Below the pieces are notes generated by a model. It made no database searches, was not told the origin of the DNA, and was given only the letters and a program-made list of their open reading frames with translations. A program made the position numbers and the translations under genes. From Candidatus Saccharimonadota bacterium (GTDB lineage Bacteria > Patescibacteriota > Saccharimonadia > Saccharimonadales > Saccharimonadaceae), in NCBI GenBank assembly GCA_027312225.1, contig DAICXK010000006.1, positions 1 to 58,116 of the forward strand: 58,116 bases of DNA, given 5' to 3'. Shown in pieces: positions 17,992-26,815 of this stretch. The number at the start of each line of letters is the position of its first letter. Position 1 is the stretch's first letter.

Positions 17992-18717
17992 CTATTTCTT
18001 TTTGCTGAAGATCGAGCGAATCTCCCGCTTTGTGCCTTCCCAAAGGATGGTGCGGTTTTTCTTATCTTTAAGGATGTGAATAGCGGGCGGTGCAACTGAG
18101 ATAAGAATAATTAGCAAGATGATAGGGAGAAGCACGTGGTCAATATCGAGTCCAGCAGCTTTGAAGGCAGCACCAACCGAATAGCCGAGCGAGGTGACAC
18201 CAAACGTCCAAATAAAGCCACCAACGAGGTTAAAGGCAAGAAATCGCCGATAATTCATCTTTGCCGTGCCTGCAACGATTGGCGCAAATGTGCGAACAAT
18301 CGGCACGAACCGGGCGATGATGATTGTCTTGCCACCATGCTTTTCATAGAATTCTTGCGCTTTTCGAATATGACCTTGTTTGAAGAGGCGGGCATCAGGT
18401 TTCTTAAAAATATGCGGTCCTGTCTTGCGGCCAAACCAGTATCCGACGGTGTCACCAAGAACGGCAGCGATAAAAAGAAGTATCAGGAATAGCCAAAACG
18501 GAATAGGCACGTTGCCAGGCAAGATACCCGAATGATAGAGGACACCGGCGGTGAATAGCAGGCTATCGCCTGGTAAAAAGAAGCCGATCAATAGGCCTGA
18601 TTCGGCAAAAATAACGAAAATGACGGCAAAAATGCCAAGACCAATAATAACGTCAACAAGGTCCAATCCTGGGATGGCACCAAGGGTCAATATACTAGTA
18701 AAAAGAGTTTCAATCAT
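17992..18717 (-). CDS. DedA family membrane protein
   Basis: DedA proteins are inner-membrane lipid flippases or scramblases, including the undecaprenyl-phosphate recycling members. The 241-residue protein has the re-entrant helix motif ESGLLIGFFLPGDSLLFTAGVL and the second signature ARFVPIVRTFAPIVAGTAKM. Several membrane helices follow, and a basic tail (REIRSIFSKKK) ends the protein. On its strand TATACT (18726-18731) ends eight bases before the ATG, another near-leaderless start. It is divergent from the L25 gene. Confidence 0.92.
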   Translation of the reverse strand: MIETLFTSILTLGAIPGLDLVDVIIGLGIFAVIFVIFAESGLLIGFFLPGDSLLFTAGVLYHSGILPGNVPIPFWLFLILLFIAAVLGDTVGYWFGRKTGPHIFKKPDARLFKQGHIRKAQEFYEKHGGKTIIIARFVPIVRTFAPIVAGTAKMNYRRFLAFNLVGGFIWTFGVTSLGYSVGAAFKAAGLDIDHVLLPIILLIILISVAPPAIHILKDKKNRTILWEGTKREIRSIFSKKK

Positions 18718-18761
18718 CCTTGGCTAGTATACCACGGTTAGCCTTAGCTGCCGCTTTTTGT

Positions 18762-18767
18762 TATACT
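18762..18767 (+). promoter_or_regulatory. -10 element TATACT of rplY
   Basis: TATACT lies about 52 bases before ATG 18820. Unlike most genes here, the leader is long and carries a strong ribosome-binding site (GGAGGAG) directly before the start. Confidence 0.55.
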
Positions 18768-18819
18768 AAATACACAATATTATTTCCGTAAAGGTATCCG
18801 AACGAAAAGGAGGAGAGAC

Positions 18820-19497
18820 ATGGGAGATAAAATCAACTTAACGCTAGGGCAGCGCGAGCTGCAGGGTAAGAAAGTGGCACGTCTGCGCAAGGAAGGAATT
18901 GTACCGGGTGTCATCTACGGACACAACCTTGACCCAATGCTGGTGCAGGCACCATACAATATTCTTGAAAAAGCAGTACGCGACGCAGGCAAGCATACGC
19001 CTGTTCATGTAACGATTGATGGCAAAAAGAAGATTACTTTAATCAAAGATATTGACCGCGAACCAGTCAAGATGCGGATTCGTCATGTCTCATTTCATGC
19101 GGTAAAGGCAAGCGATGTCGTGACTGCCGAAGTACCTATTACCCTCACGGGTGAAGGTGAAAGCGCGGCAGAGAAGGCTGGCCTCGTCGTTCTGCAAGCT
19201 ATCGAGCATATCGAGATTAAGGCGAAACCAGCAGATCTACCCGAGGCACTTGAGGTGTCAATTACTGGTCTTGCAACGACTGAGGATAAGTTGACACTTG
19301 GCGATATTACCTTGCCTAACGGTGTTGAATTTGCCGATGCCGAAGTTGATCGCGATCTTGTAGTGGCAAATGTGTACGAACCAGCAGCGTTGCAGGCGGC
19401 AAACGATGCGGCTGGTGGGGACGCTGATGAGGCGAGCGCCGAGGACGTACCGGCTGACAATGGCGAGGATGCGCCTGCTGCCGAAAAAGCAGAATAG
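18820..19497 (+). CDS. rplY: 50S ribosomal protein L25/general stress protein Ctc
   Basis: L25 binds 5S rRNA. The 225-residue form has the N-terminal L25 beta-barrel (GKKVARLRKEGIVPGVIYGHNLDP), the Ctc/TL5 C-terminal domain (ITLTGEGESAAEKAGLVVLQ, LEVSITGLATTEDKLTLGDI) and an acidic Ala-rich tail. A strong GGAGGAG site precedes the ATG, as expected for a highly expressed ribosomal gene. A long perfect hairpin terminator follows. Confidence 0.95.
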   Translation: MGDKINLTLGQRELQGKKVARLRKEGIVPGVIYGHNLDPMLVQAPYNILEKAVRDAGKHTPVHVTIDGKKKITLIKDIDREPVKMRIRHVSFHAVKASDVVTAEVPITLTGEGESAAEKAGLVVLQAIEHIEIKAKPADLPEALEVSITGLATTEDKLTLGDITLPNGVEFADAEVDRDLVVANVYEPAALQAANDAAGGDADEASAEDVPADNGEDAPAAEKAE

Positions 19498-19510
19498 ACG
19501 TTGCCCTTTT

Positions 19511-19544
19511 AATACATACCCCGCAGACTTGCGGGGTATGTATT
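19511..19544. terminator. Bidirectional terminator between rplY and the HTH-Nudix gene
   Basis: A perfect 15-bp stem (19511-19525 with 19530-19544) with a four-base loop is flanked by T-rich sequence on one side and by its A-rich mirror on the other. It separates two convergent genes and overlaps the stop codon of the minus-strand gene. Confidence 0.9.
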
Positions 19545-20250
19545 AATATTCGGTGGTATCGTAGGTGTATTCCTGTGCGTGATAGGGAGTACCTTGGTCG
19601 TGGTGGGTAACAAAATCGTACGCACTTTCAAAATAGTGGTTCTGGATGACAAGCTCTTCTTGGGTCATCCAAAAATTCTTGCCGCCTTCAAACGTTTCCA
19701 TCATCTCACCTGTGACGTTATTGCAGTGCATGATGACAAAAATCTTATCTTCCAATAAGCTGCCGTCAGATGTTTTGTAGTCGCGTTTATGGAAAATATG
19801 GCTGAAAGTGAACACTCCCTCAAGACCTGTTTCTTCTTTCAGTTCGCGCGCTGCTGCCTCTTCAAAACTCTCGCCCCAACGCACTTTGCCGCCGGCACGT
19901 CCGTAGAATCCATACCAAGGCTGTTTGAGGCGTTGTTGAGTAAGAAACTCGCGTCTATCGTTATGTCGGCGCTCAACGAGCAGGACGACAGATACTTTTG
20001 GTTGCTTTTCGATTTCGTTTTCGTCAGTATCCATGCGGTTGGCGTATTCTTTGCCGCGAGGCGTCAGGCTATAGCTGGCATCTTGTTTTTGTATGTAACC
20101 GACTTCGACCAGTTTTTTGATATGAAAGTTAAAATGGTCACTGGTGAGGCCGGTGCGTTTTTGTAATTCGGCAAACCCGGCCTCAGGCACAAATAGTAGG
20201 TGCCTGAGGATTAACGTCTGCGTTTCGTGAATGGCCGGTTCATAACTCAT
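19543..20250 (-). CDS. Winged-helix plus Nudix hydrolase protein
   Basis: The 235-residue protein has an N-terminal winged helix (residues 8-70, with a recognition helix around TGLTSDHFNFHIKKLVEVGY). A linker joins it to a Nudix domain whose box runs through GESFEEAAARELKEETGL, with catalytic glutamates in the EE pair. Nudix-HTH fusions such as NrtR use the Nudix part to sense a nucleotide, but in NrtR the order is Nudix first. The domain order here suggests a separate ligand-sensing regulator or a DNA-tethered hydrolase. AAGGAG stands before the ATG. A perfect palindrome lies about 55 bases upstream. Confidence 0.88.
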   Translation of the reverse strand: MSYEPAIHETQTLILRHLLFVPEAGFAELQKRTGLTSDHFNFHIKKLVEVGYIQKQDASYSLTPRGKEYANRMDTDENEIEKQPKVSVVLLVERRHNDRREFLTQQRLKQPWYGFYGRAGGKVRWGESFEEAAARELKEETGLEGVFTFSHIFHKRDYKTSDGSLLEDKIFVIMHCNNVTGEMMETFEGGKNFWMTQEELVIQNHYFESAYDFVTHHDQGTPYHAQEYTYDTTEY

Positions 20251-20304
20251 AATATTCTCCTTTATTGTATGATTTCCAGCCTAACAAGTTACATCGTAGA
20301 CATC

Positions 20305-20324
20305 TAGTAAAGTAGACTTTACTA
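20305..20324. promoter_or_regulatory. Perfect 20-bp palindrome, candidate operator for the HTH-Nudix gene
   Basis: TAGTAAAGT and ACTTTACTA flank a central AG. The site lies 55-75 bases upstream of the HTH-Nudix ATG and covers the stop codon of the ABC exporter gene. The dyad fits a dimeric winged-helix regulator, so autoregulation is the simplest reading. Confidence 0.5.
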
Positions 20325-22097
20325 TTCCTCGATAAAGCCGCCTGATTGATGTTTCCATAGTGTCGCATAGGTTTTGTTGTTGGCCAATAACTCGGCGTGG
20401 GTACCGTCCTCGATAATCTTGCCATTCTCAAGGACGATGATGCGATCCAATTTAGCGATTGTGGAGAGGCGGTGAGCAACCACGAGGGTTGTTTTGTCTT
20501 GCCATAGTTCACCGAGGGCGATTTGGATGGCATGCTCGCTCTCACTGTCGAGGGCGCTGGTTGCCTCATCAAGGATAATAATCGGTGCATCTTTGAGAAT
20601 AGCGCGAGCAATGGCAATGCGCTGACGCTGGCCACCACTGAGTTTCACGCCGCGTTCACCAACCAAGGTATCAAGGCCGTCGGGCAGATCTTTGATGAAA
20701 TCGTAGGCTTGGGCTCGTTTTGCGGCGGCAATAATTTGGTCGTCGTCAGCGTCTGTTTTACTGTAACGAATATTGTCGCGCAAACTGCGGTGGAACAGTA
20801 ACGGTTCTTGTGGTACATAGGCAATGTGTTTTCGTAGGGAGCGTTGTGAGACGGTTTGAATAGGGACACCATCGATGGTGATGGCACCGGCATCCGTATC
20901 CATCAGTCGCATAATGAGTTTGGTAATCGTCGTTTTGCCGGACCCACTGACACCTACCAGACCAACGCGCTGCTTTGCGGGAATAGTGAGCGAAAAGTTA
21001 TCAAATAGCGGGAGACCGTCGTTGTAGGCATAAGACATCGCATTGATTGCGATGGTACCCGCGGTGACTCGCAAGGCTTTTCGTGAGGTATTGGTCACTT
21101 CGGGCTTTTGCTCCATGATAGCGGTCATCTCTTCCGAGTCGGCGATTATCTGGTGGTAGTCACGCATGATGGAGTGAATATTCCATATTTCTTCGAGCAA
21201 ATTGAAGGTATAGATGAGGCAAAGATAGACCAGGCCGGCGCTGATAACATGTTGCTGAACCAAGAGAATGGCGACTATGAGGGCGGCGATCTTCATCGTA
21301 GCCGTGATGGCCGAATAAACAGATGAGGTTTTGATAAACATGTTGCGAGTCGCGAGTTCACTGTCGAGTACGGCTGATGAGACCTTTCCGAAAAGAGCGC
21401 GTTCGTGGGATTCGTGTCCTTCGATCTTGACAGTCATCATATTACTGAAACTATCGGCTAATTGGGCCGATAGTTTCGAATAGTTTCGTGATCGTTTGAC
21501 AAAGTAGGGTCGCAAGAATCTATTGCCATAATACGTAGCAATAGCAAAAATAGCGGTCAAGACAAACAGAACAACGGCGTAGGGCCACGATATCAACCCA
21601 ATGCCGACGAGGGTGGCAACCAGGCTGGTCAGAATAAACACGATCTTGTAGATGACAAGATTCCAAAAGTCCATAAATGCCTTACCCAGTTTGTTGGTTT
21701 GTGACACTAATGATCCGGCAAATGTATCATTAAAGAACTGAAGGGAATGAGCGGTCGCTTTGTTGTAGGCATCTTCGTACACATTCCGAGCACCCTTGAC
21801 CTGCATGGTCCACATTAAAAAGAGCGTGATACGATAGCCGATGACTTCTGACGAGAGGATGAGAACAAAATAAATAACAACCATCCAAAGAGAAGTTTCG
21901 AGCGTAATTGTGCCGTTTTGCAGTGTCGTCAAAAGATAGGCAATCACGAGCGGTGACAGGTACCTATCAACCACGAGACTTGCCGCTGCCACGGCAATAT
22001 TGGAAAGGGCAGTTTTCCTTAGTCTCATGGCGTGTTGCCAGTGATACCCCAGGATGCGAGTGGCGTGCTGTTTTTGGCTCTTGGTCTGATTAGTCAT
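20322..22097 (-). CDS. ABC exporter half-transporter (second of pair)
   Basis: The 591-residue protein fuses six membrane helices (residues about 25-300) to an ATPase domain. The ATPase has Walker A GVSGSGKTTITKLI, Q-loop YVPQEPLLFHRSL, signature LSGGQRQRIAIARAILKDAP and Walker B IIILDEATSALDSESE. The start MTNQTKSQ at 22097 overlaps the upstream gene stop by eight bases. A longer frame reaching 22208 would lie inside that gene and is rejected. With its partner it probably forms a heterodimeric exporter of lipids, peptides or drugs. The substrate cannot be told from sequence. Confidence 0.92.
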   Translation of the reverse strand: MTNQTKSQKQHATRILGYHWQHAMRLRKTALSNIAVAAASLVVDRYLSPLVIAYLLTTLQNGTITLETSLWMVVIYFVLILSSEVIGYRITLFLMWTMQVKGARNVYEDAYNKATAHSLQFFNDTFAGSLVSQTNKLGKAFMDFWNLVIYKIVFILTSLVATLVGIGLISWPYAVVLFVLTAIFAIATYYGNRFLRPYFVKRSRNYSKLSAQLADSFSNMMTVKIEGHESHERALFGKVSSAVLDSELATRNMFIKTSSVYSAITATMKIAALIVAILLVQQHVISAGLVYLCLIYTFNLLEEIWNIHSIMRDYHQIIADSEEMTAIMEQKPEVTNTSRKALRVTAGTIAINAMSYAYNDGLPLFDNFSLTIPAKQRVGLVGVSGSGKTTITKLIMRLMDTDAGAITIDGVPIQTVSQRSLRKHIAYVPQEPLLFHRSLRDNIRYSKTDADDDQIIAAAKRAQAYDFIKDLPDGLDTLVGERGVKLSGGQRQRIAIARAILKDAPIIILDEATSALDSESEHAIQIALGELWQDKTTLVVAHRLSTIAKLDRIIVLENGKIIEDGTHAELLANNKTYATLWKHQSGGFIEE

Positions 22098-23853
22098 CGA
22101 TAAAACCGCCTGATTGATGTTTCCAGAGCGTGGCATAAATACCGCCATGGGCGATGAGCTCGGTATGGGTGCCATCTTCAACGATGGCTCCTTGATCAAG
22201 GACGACAATACGATCTAATTTGGCAATGGTACTGAGACGGTGAGCGATGACGATACTGGTGCGACCCTTCATAAGGGTGGCAAGCGATTGTTGGATCAAT
22301 TTTTCCGATTCGCTGTCGAGCGCTGAGGTTGCTTCGTCGAGGATGAGGATCGGTGCATCTTTGAGAATAGCGCGAGCAATGGCAATGCGCTGACGCTGGC
22401 CACCGCTAAGTTTCACGCCGCGTTCACCAACCAGCGTGTCAAACCCTTCAGGTAGCTGCTCGATGAACTCCAGGGCATGAGCTTGTTTGGCGGCACGCAG
22501 AATTTGATCATCAGTGGCGTCTGGCCTGCCGTAGGCGATATTGTCGCGCAAACTGCGGTGGAATAGTAATGGTTCCTGCGGGACATAGGCAACGGACTGA
22601 TGAAGACTCTCTTGGGTGACCTCTTTGATATTTTGTCCGTCCAAGGTGATGGCGCCGGTATCGACATCGGCGAACCGTAGTAACAGTGAGACGAGAGTAC
22701 TTTTACCAGCACCGGAATGACCGACGAGACCAACGCGTTGACCCGCCGGAACGGTCAGGGAAAAATCATGGAACAGGTTTTCTGCACCTTTTTCGCCGTG
22801 GGCAAAATTAACGTTGTTGAGTTGCAGTTCACCATCTGTAATACGGAGCGTTGTTGCTTTGGTGGTATCTGTGATGCGAGAAGGCGCTTGTTGATACTCG
22901 ATAAACAACGATGCATCGCTGAGGGAATCCTCGATGCGACGGTAGATGCTATTGAACTCCCACATAAAGCGCGAGATATTCATAAAGTAGTTGAATGCCA
23001 AGAAGAGACCTGCCTTGGTTGAGGCATCAATACCGGTATGCATGATAATCGCCAATGCCAGCACGTTGGCAGCGACATAAAATGGCGAGATCAGCATGTC
23101 GATGCGCGTGTTGTGGTACTGCCATGATTTGTAGGCGCGTTTGGCGTATTCTTTGGCATGCTGCTCGTGCGTATGAAGCTCGCGTGTCTCGGCACCAAAT
23201 GCCTTGACCGCGGCAATGTTACCGATCACATCAGAGACGTGTCCGGACATCTCGGCGTGTTTATCCTCGCGGGCCTTGACGAGTTGTGATCGACGCCTAA
23301 TAAGCGGGCGGACCATGAAGAATACCAGCAGTGTAATCGCCGCAAGGGTGGCTGACAAAACAGGGGAGAGTATACCGAGGACAACGAGGCCAAAGATCAT
23401 TGGTCCCACCTGAGAAAGCACACCAAATGTCAGAGTGTCATAATAACCCTCAAATCGACGCGCGTAGGCGAGGATGTTTTTGGTAATACTACCGGCAAAG
23501 CGATTATTGAAGAAGGAGAGATCTTTGTAAACAAGTTCACGCAAAGCTTGCTGATAGAGCGTCTCAAGTGCTCGCGCTTCAAACTTGGCTATGATAAAAA
23601 AGGCAAGTCTGAACAACATTTCGCCTACTAACCATGCACTCCCAAAGACAAGAAGGTAGATGCCGCCGTTTGTTAAGTCGATCATTTGTTCGCTTGCAAT
23701 GATGCGAGCAATCACTAGGGGCGGGATGTAAAAGATAAGAATAGTCCCAAGGATAACGCCGGCCGTGATTGGCAATGTCTGACGCCAGCCGCGCAAGATG
23801 ACGCGGTTGTAAGCGCGGGCTGTCTCGCGCAAATATGTTTTTTGCTTGGTCAA
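22090..23853 (-). CDS. ABC exporter half-transporter (first of pair)
   Basis: The 587-residue exporter subunit has a membrane domain followed by an ATPase with Walker A GHSGAGKSTLVSLLL, signature LSGGQRQRIAIARAI and Walker B ILILDEATSALDSESE. The ATPase half is very similar to that of the next gene, including YVPQEPLLFHRSLRDNI, which suggests an old duplication. Start is TTG 23853, supported by AAGGAG six to ten bases upstream. Translation is coupled to the second subunit through an ATGACTAA overlap. Confidence 0.93.
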   Translation of the reverse strand: MTKQKTYLRETARAYNRVILRGWRQTLPITAGVILGTILIFYIPPLVIARIIASEQMIDLTNGGIYLLVFGSAWLVGEMLFRLAFFIIAKFEARALETLYQQALRELVYKDLSFFNNRFAGSITKNILAYARRFEGYYDTLTFGVLSQVGPMIFGLVVLGILSPVLSATLAAITLLVFFMVRPLIRRRSQLVKAREDKHAEMSGHVSDVIGNIAAVKAFGAETRELHTHEQHAKEYAKRAYKSWQYHNTRIDMLISPFYVAANVLALAIIMHTGIDASTKAGLFLAFNYFMNISRFMWEFNSIYRRIEDSLSDASLFIEYQQAPSRITDTTKATTLRITDGELQLNNVNFAHGEKGAENLFHDFSLTVPAGQRVGLVGHSGAGKSTLVSLLLRFADVDTGAITLDGQNIKEVTQESLHQSVAYVPQEPLLFHRSLRDNIAYGRPDATDDQILRAAKQAHALEFIEQLPEGFDTLVGERGVKLSGGQRQRIAIARAILKDAPILILDEATSALDSESEKLIQQSLATLMKGRTSIVIAHRLSTIAKLDRIVVLDQGAIVEDGTHTELIAHGGIYATLWKHQSGGFIDD

Positions 23854-23912
23854 AATAGGTCTCCTTGGGTTTTGGTTTGGTATTCAAAAAAGAGTCGCTA
23901 GCGGTTCGGCAC

Positions 23913-23930
23913 GTCCGAACATAAACGAAT
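23913..23930. repeat. Hairpin in the 5' leader of the ABC exporter operon
   Basis: GTTCGG and CCGAAC pair around a five-base loop (CACGT). On the minus strand the hairpin lies in the roughly 100-base leader of the exporter operon, and a T6 run follows a few bases later. It could be an attenuator or an operator. Confidence 0.3.
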
Positions 23931-23959
23931 AGAGGATTCTAGCGAATCATAGTGGTCCT

Positions 23960-23988
23960 AGTGTAATAAATTGTTAACGTCTATGCAA
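23960..23988 (-). promoter_or_regulatory. Promoter of the ABC exporter operon
   Basis: On the minus strand, TTGCAT and TACACT are 17 bases apart. The start would be near 23953, giving a leader of about 100 bases. Confidence 0.5.
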
Positions 23989-23992
23989 TATG

Positions 23993-24280
23993 TTAGGCAG
24001 CGAGTGTAAAGTTGTCGCGGGTGACTTTGGTGCCAATCTTCTTTGCGGCTCGCTTTGCCTTCATGCTTTCGTAGCCACCTTTGAGATTCTCGGTAATGGC
24101 AAGTCCGGCGACACTTCCTCCGGCCACAGCTGCCCCAAAGACGGCAACGGCTGGGGCTGCCACCACCGATCCGACAGCGGCCACTCCCAGGCCAAGGGCT
24201 ACAAGGACCTTGTTGACACGCTTATCAAGGTCGAAACCTTTGTCGATGAGATCTTTTGGCTGTTCTCCAGGCGCACTCAT
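23993..24280 (-). CDS. Small Ala/Gly-rich membrane protein, 95 aa
   Basis: I do not recognise the family. A charged N-terminus (KDLIDKGFDLDKRVNK) is followed by two small-residue hydrophobic segments (VLVALGLGVAAVGSVVAA and AVAVFGAAVAGGSVAGLAI) and a basic C-terminus (KAKRAAKKIG). The Gly/Ala pattern suggests tightly packed helices, as in a hairpin membrane protein. TATGAT lies 11 bases before the ATG on its strand. It stands between the Erm-like gene and the ABC exporter operon with the same orientation. Confidence 0.6.
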   Translation of the reverse strand: MSAPGEQPKDLIDKGFDLDKRVNKVLVALGLGVAAVGSVVAAPAVAVFGAAVAGGSVAGLAITENLKGGYESMKAKRAAKKIGTKVTRDNFTLAA

Positions 24281-24292
24281 ATTACTATTTTA

Positions 24293-25024
24293 TCATACTT
24301 TACTACTAATTGCAAATAACCGCAACCACTCTTCGGTGCTTAGCTGTGAGGGATGCTTTTCGGGTGAAATGTTTGCCTTGGCGCGGTCTGTTGCTTGGAA
24401 TGTTGTTTGATGTCCAAAACATTTTTCAATGAAGGTTCGATAGGCGGCCGCCTCGGACGTATCGAGGAGTGGTTCCTCGCGTAACTTGATCTCTAGTAGT
24501 ACTGTATCGACAGCGGGTGGTGGGGTAAAGTCAGTTTTTTGCAGTGGTTTGCGAATGCGAGCCGTGAACCACGGGGCGATTTCGGCACTCAGCTGGCTGG
24601 TAAAGTGATCATCCCCTGGGACGAGCTTGCGAGCGAATTGTTTTTGGGCGATGAGATAGATGCTACGCGGTGGATTGGTAGCCTGTGTGAGTTTGCGGAC
24701 GATTGACGCCGATAGATTGAAAGGGATATTCGAGAAGACTTTATAGGGAGTATCGGGGAGTGGAAGTGTCGTAATATCTTGGCTGAGGATCGTAACATTA
24801 TCGACATGTCCAAGGTTATTGCGAAGTGTTTGCAGTGCTTTCGGCTCGATTTCGACGGCAACAACCTGCTTGCATCGCCCTGCAAGGACACTTGCGATAA
24901 CGCCGCTACCTGCGCCAAGGTCGTATACTGTATCATTTTTACGAATATTGCTATGCCCGATGAGTTCTGCAACTAACCGTGGGCTACGGAGAAAATGCTG
25001 TGAATACGTGTGGAGGCGTGCCAT
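24293..25024 (-). CDS. Erm/KsgA family rRNA adenine N6-methyltransferase, Erm-like
   Basis: The 243-residue protein has the Erm/KsgA Rossmann fold: SQHFLRSPRLV, SAM motif YDLGAGSG (residues 34-41), AVEIEP, and the catalytic motif NIPF at 99-102. KsgA usually has NLPY. The order NIPFNLSASIVRKL, then IYLIAQKQFARKL, and the end LSTEEWLRLF follow ErmC closely. This points to dimethylation of A2058 in 23S rRNA and possible macrolide/lincosamide tolerance. It may instead fill the KsgA role in a small genome. TACAAT (25032-25037) ends seven bases before ATG 25024, so I prefer this to the ATG at 25033. Confidence 0.85.
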   Translation of the reverse strand: MARLHTYSQHFLRSPRLVAELIGHSNIRKNDTVYDLGAGSGVIASVLAGRCKQVVAVEIEPKALQTLRNNLGHVDNVTILSQDITTLPLPDTPYKVFSNIPFNLSASIVRKLTQATNPPRSIYLIAQKQFARKLVPGDDHFTSQLSAEIAPWFTARIRKPLQKTDFTPPPAVDTVLLEIKLREEPLLDTSEAAAYRTFIEKCFGHQTTFQATDRAKANISPEKHPSQLSTEEWLRLFAISSKV

Positions 25025-25055
25025 GTACTCCATTGTAACAGAGGCGGTTAAATGC

Positions 25056-25061
25056 TATACT
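25056..25061 (+). promoter_or_regulatory. -10 element TATACT of trhO
   Basis: TATACT ends seven bases before ATG 25069. The transcript would begin at or next to the A of the ATG. Confidence 0.55.
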
Positions 25062-25068
25062 TCTATTG

Positions 25069-25986
25069 ATGCAAAAGATTCTCCTTTACTACAAATTTAC
25101 GCCGCTTGCCGATCCAGAGTCGGTGAAGTTATGGCAGAAAACACTGTGCGACAGTTTGAATCTGCGTGGGCGTATTCTTGTGGGCAAGCATGGGCTGAAT
25201 GGCACGGTTGGTGGAGAGGTGGACGACCTGAAAAAGTACATCAAAGAAACAAAAAAGTTAGAAGGCTTCAAAGATATCGTCTTTAAATGGAGCGATGGCG
25301 GGCGTGAAGACTTTCCTCGTATGAGTGTCAAACACCGCCGCGAGCTGGTTGGATTTCAGAACAGCGAAGACGAGTTTGACGTTGATATGGACGGCGTGAT
25401 TGGTGGTGGCACGCACCTGAAACCGAAACAAGTACACGAACTGGTTGAGAAGTATGGAGACCAGGTGGTGTTCTTTGACGGACGTAATGAACACGAGGCG
25501 AAGATTGGGAAATTCAAGAATGCGATTGTGCCAAATACCAACACTTCACGGGATTTTATTGCTGAACTGGAAAGCGACAAGTACGACGACATCAAGGACA
25601 AGAAAGTCATCACATATTGTACCGGTGGTATTCGCTGCGAAGTCATCAGCGCGATGATGAAAAAGCGTGGGTTTAATGATGTGTATCAGATTGATGGCGG
25701 TATCGTGAAATACGCCGAAGCGTACGGTGATGATGGGCTGTGGGAAGGTGCGCTCCGCGTTTTTGATGATCGTATGACCGTCGAATTCAGTGATCATGCG
25801 AAAACAATTGGCGAATGTACGCACTGTGGGGGCAAAACTAGTAACTTTGAAAACTGTGCGCATATGGAGTGCAATGACTTGGTCCTGATCTGTGAAGACT
25901 GCAAAAAGAACCCTGATCTGCTATTCCACACGGCCGATTGCAAAGAAAAGCACGAGGCGAAAATCGGAGTGACGGCGAGCGCTTAA
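25069..25986 (+). CDS. trhO: tRNA uridine(34) hydroxylase TrhO (rhodanese-like)
   Basis: TrhO makes 5-hydroxyuridine at the tRNA wobble position. The 305-residue protein has an N-terminal acylphosphatase-like domain (LLYYKFTPL, GRILVGKHGLNGTVGG). A rhodanese domain follows with the active-site loop YCTGGIRCE, catalytic cysteine C184, and VYQIDGGIVKYAEAYG. A C-terminal region has CTHCGG and CEDCKK pairs that may bind zinc. The start is ATG 25069; the TTG just before it lies at or before the transcription start. Its 5' region is divergent from the Erm-like gene. Confidence 0.93.
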   Translation: MQKILLYYKFTPLADPESVKLWQKTLCDSLNLRGRILVGKHGLNGTVGGEVDDLKKYIKETKKLEGFKDIVFKWSDGGREDFPRMSVKHRRELVGFQNSEDEFDVDMDGVIGGGTHLKPKQVHELVEKYGDQVVFFDGRNEHEAKIGKFKNAIVPNTNTSRDFIAELESDKYDDIKDKKVITYCTGGIRCEVISAMMKKRGFNDVYQIDGGIVKYAEAYGDDGLWEGALRVFDDRMTVEFSDHAKTIGECTHCGGKTSNFENCAHMECNDLVLICEDCKKNPDLLFHTADCKEKHEAKIGVTASA

Positions 25987-26018
25987 GTTTGATAATGGCG
26001 GGTAGGTCGTAAAGTATT

Positions 26019-26783
26019 ATGAATCAACTACGTAATTACAGAATATTCCTGTGGGCATTCACTGCAGCAGTGCTGACGCTCCCAGTTAAATACGTACTGA
26101 ATTATTTTGGCTTGGAGTTTATCGAGCAAACGTCGCTGCACAATAGTGTGATTTCAAGTGTTATCTTTGTCCTTGGTTTCGTGCTGTCGGCAACGATTGC
26201 GGACTACAAAGAGAGCGAGCGAATCCCTGCGGAATTTGCGGCGAATATTGAGGATATGTATAACGATGCTAAGGAAACACACAAAGCCTATCCGAAGTTT
26301 GATCTCGATCATTTTCGTAAAAGCTTGATTGATGTATTGAAGGTCTTTCGCGAAGGGACGAGAGTGAATCGCCGCGGAGCGCGTCGCGAAATCGCTGAGT
26401 TACAAGTGTGCTTTGGCGAGATGGAGCGTGCCGGTGTGCCGCCAAACTTTGTCACGAAGCTGAAGACACAGCAGACTCAGTTGATGCGAAATATGTTCAG
26501 AGTAAATTACATTCAAAAGATCCAGTTTATTCCCTCGGCGTTTCGCCTTATTAAAACTATCTCAATCATGGCAATCGGGTTATTGATGTTTACGAATATT
26601 GATCCATTCTACGGCGGATTGTTCATCGTAGGTGCTATCACCTTTATTCTGATTTACATGATCATTCTTATACACCACATTGCTGTCCCATTTCACGATC
26701 AAGGAAAGTCAAAGGATGACGTCAGCTTATTCTTATTGCGCGAAGCAAAATCCTACCTTGAAGCCGAGGGAAAACACAAGTAA
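26019..26783 (+). CDS. Membrane protein of unknown function, 254 aa
   Basis: The product has two helices at the N-terminus (FLWAFTAAVLTLPVKYVL and VISSVIFVLGFVLSATIA), a soluble charged middle of about 110 residues, and two helices near the end (IMAIGLLMFTNID and IVGAITFILIYMIILIHHIAVPFHD). This two-plus-two layout with an IADYKESERIP loop resembles bestrophin-like or DUF4239 proteins, but I cannot assign it firmly. It lies 30 bases downstream of trhO with no terminator between them. Confidence 0.7.
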   Translation: MNQLRNYRIFLWAFTAAVLTLPVKYVLNYFGLEFIEQTSLHNSVISSVIFVLGFVLSATIADYKESERIPAEFAANIEDMYNDAKETHKAYPKFDLDHFRKSLIDVLKVFREGTRVNRRGARREIAELQVCFGEMERAGVPPNFVTKLKTQQTQLMRNMFRVNYIQKIQFIPSAFRLIKTISIMAIGLLMFTNIDPFYGGLFIVGAITFILIYMIILIHHIAVPFHDQGKSKDDVSLFLLREAKSYLEAEGKHK

Positions 26784-26815
26784 TTCTGTAAAAAAAAGAG
26801 TGATACGCTAAAAGG

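Noticed and set aside
22098-22208. Upstream extension of the second ABC exporter subunit
   Set aside because: It lies inside the first subunit gene; the ATG at 22097 overlaps the stop by eight bases and gives the expected N-terminus.
24297-24305. ACTTTACTA, a half of the HTH-Nudix palindrome, near the 95-aa gene
   Set aside because: A single nine-base match is expected by chance in 58 kb, and the other half is absent.
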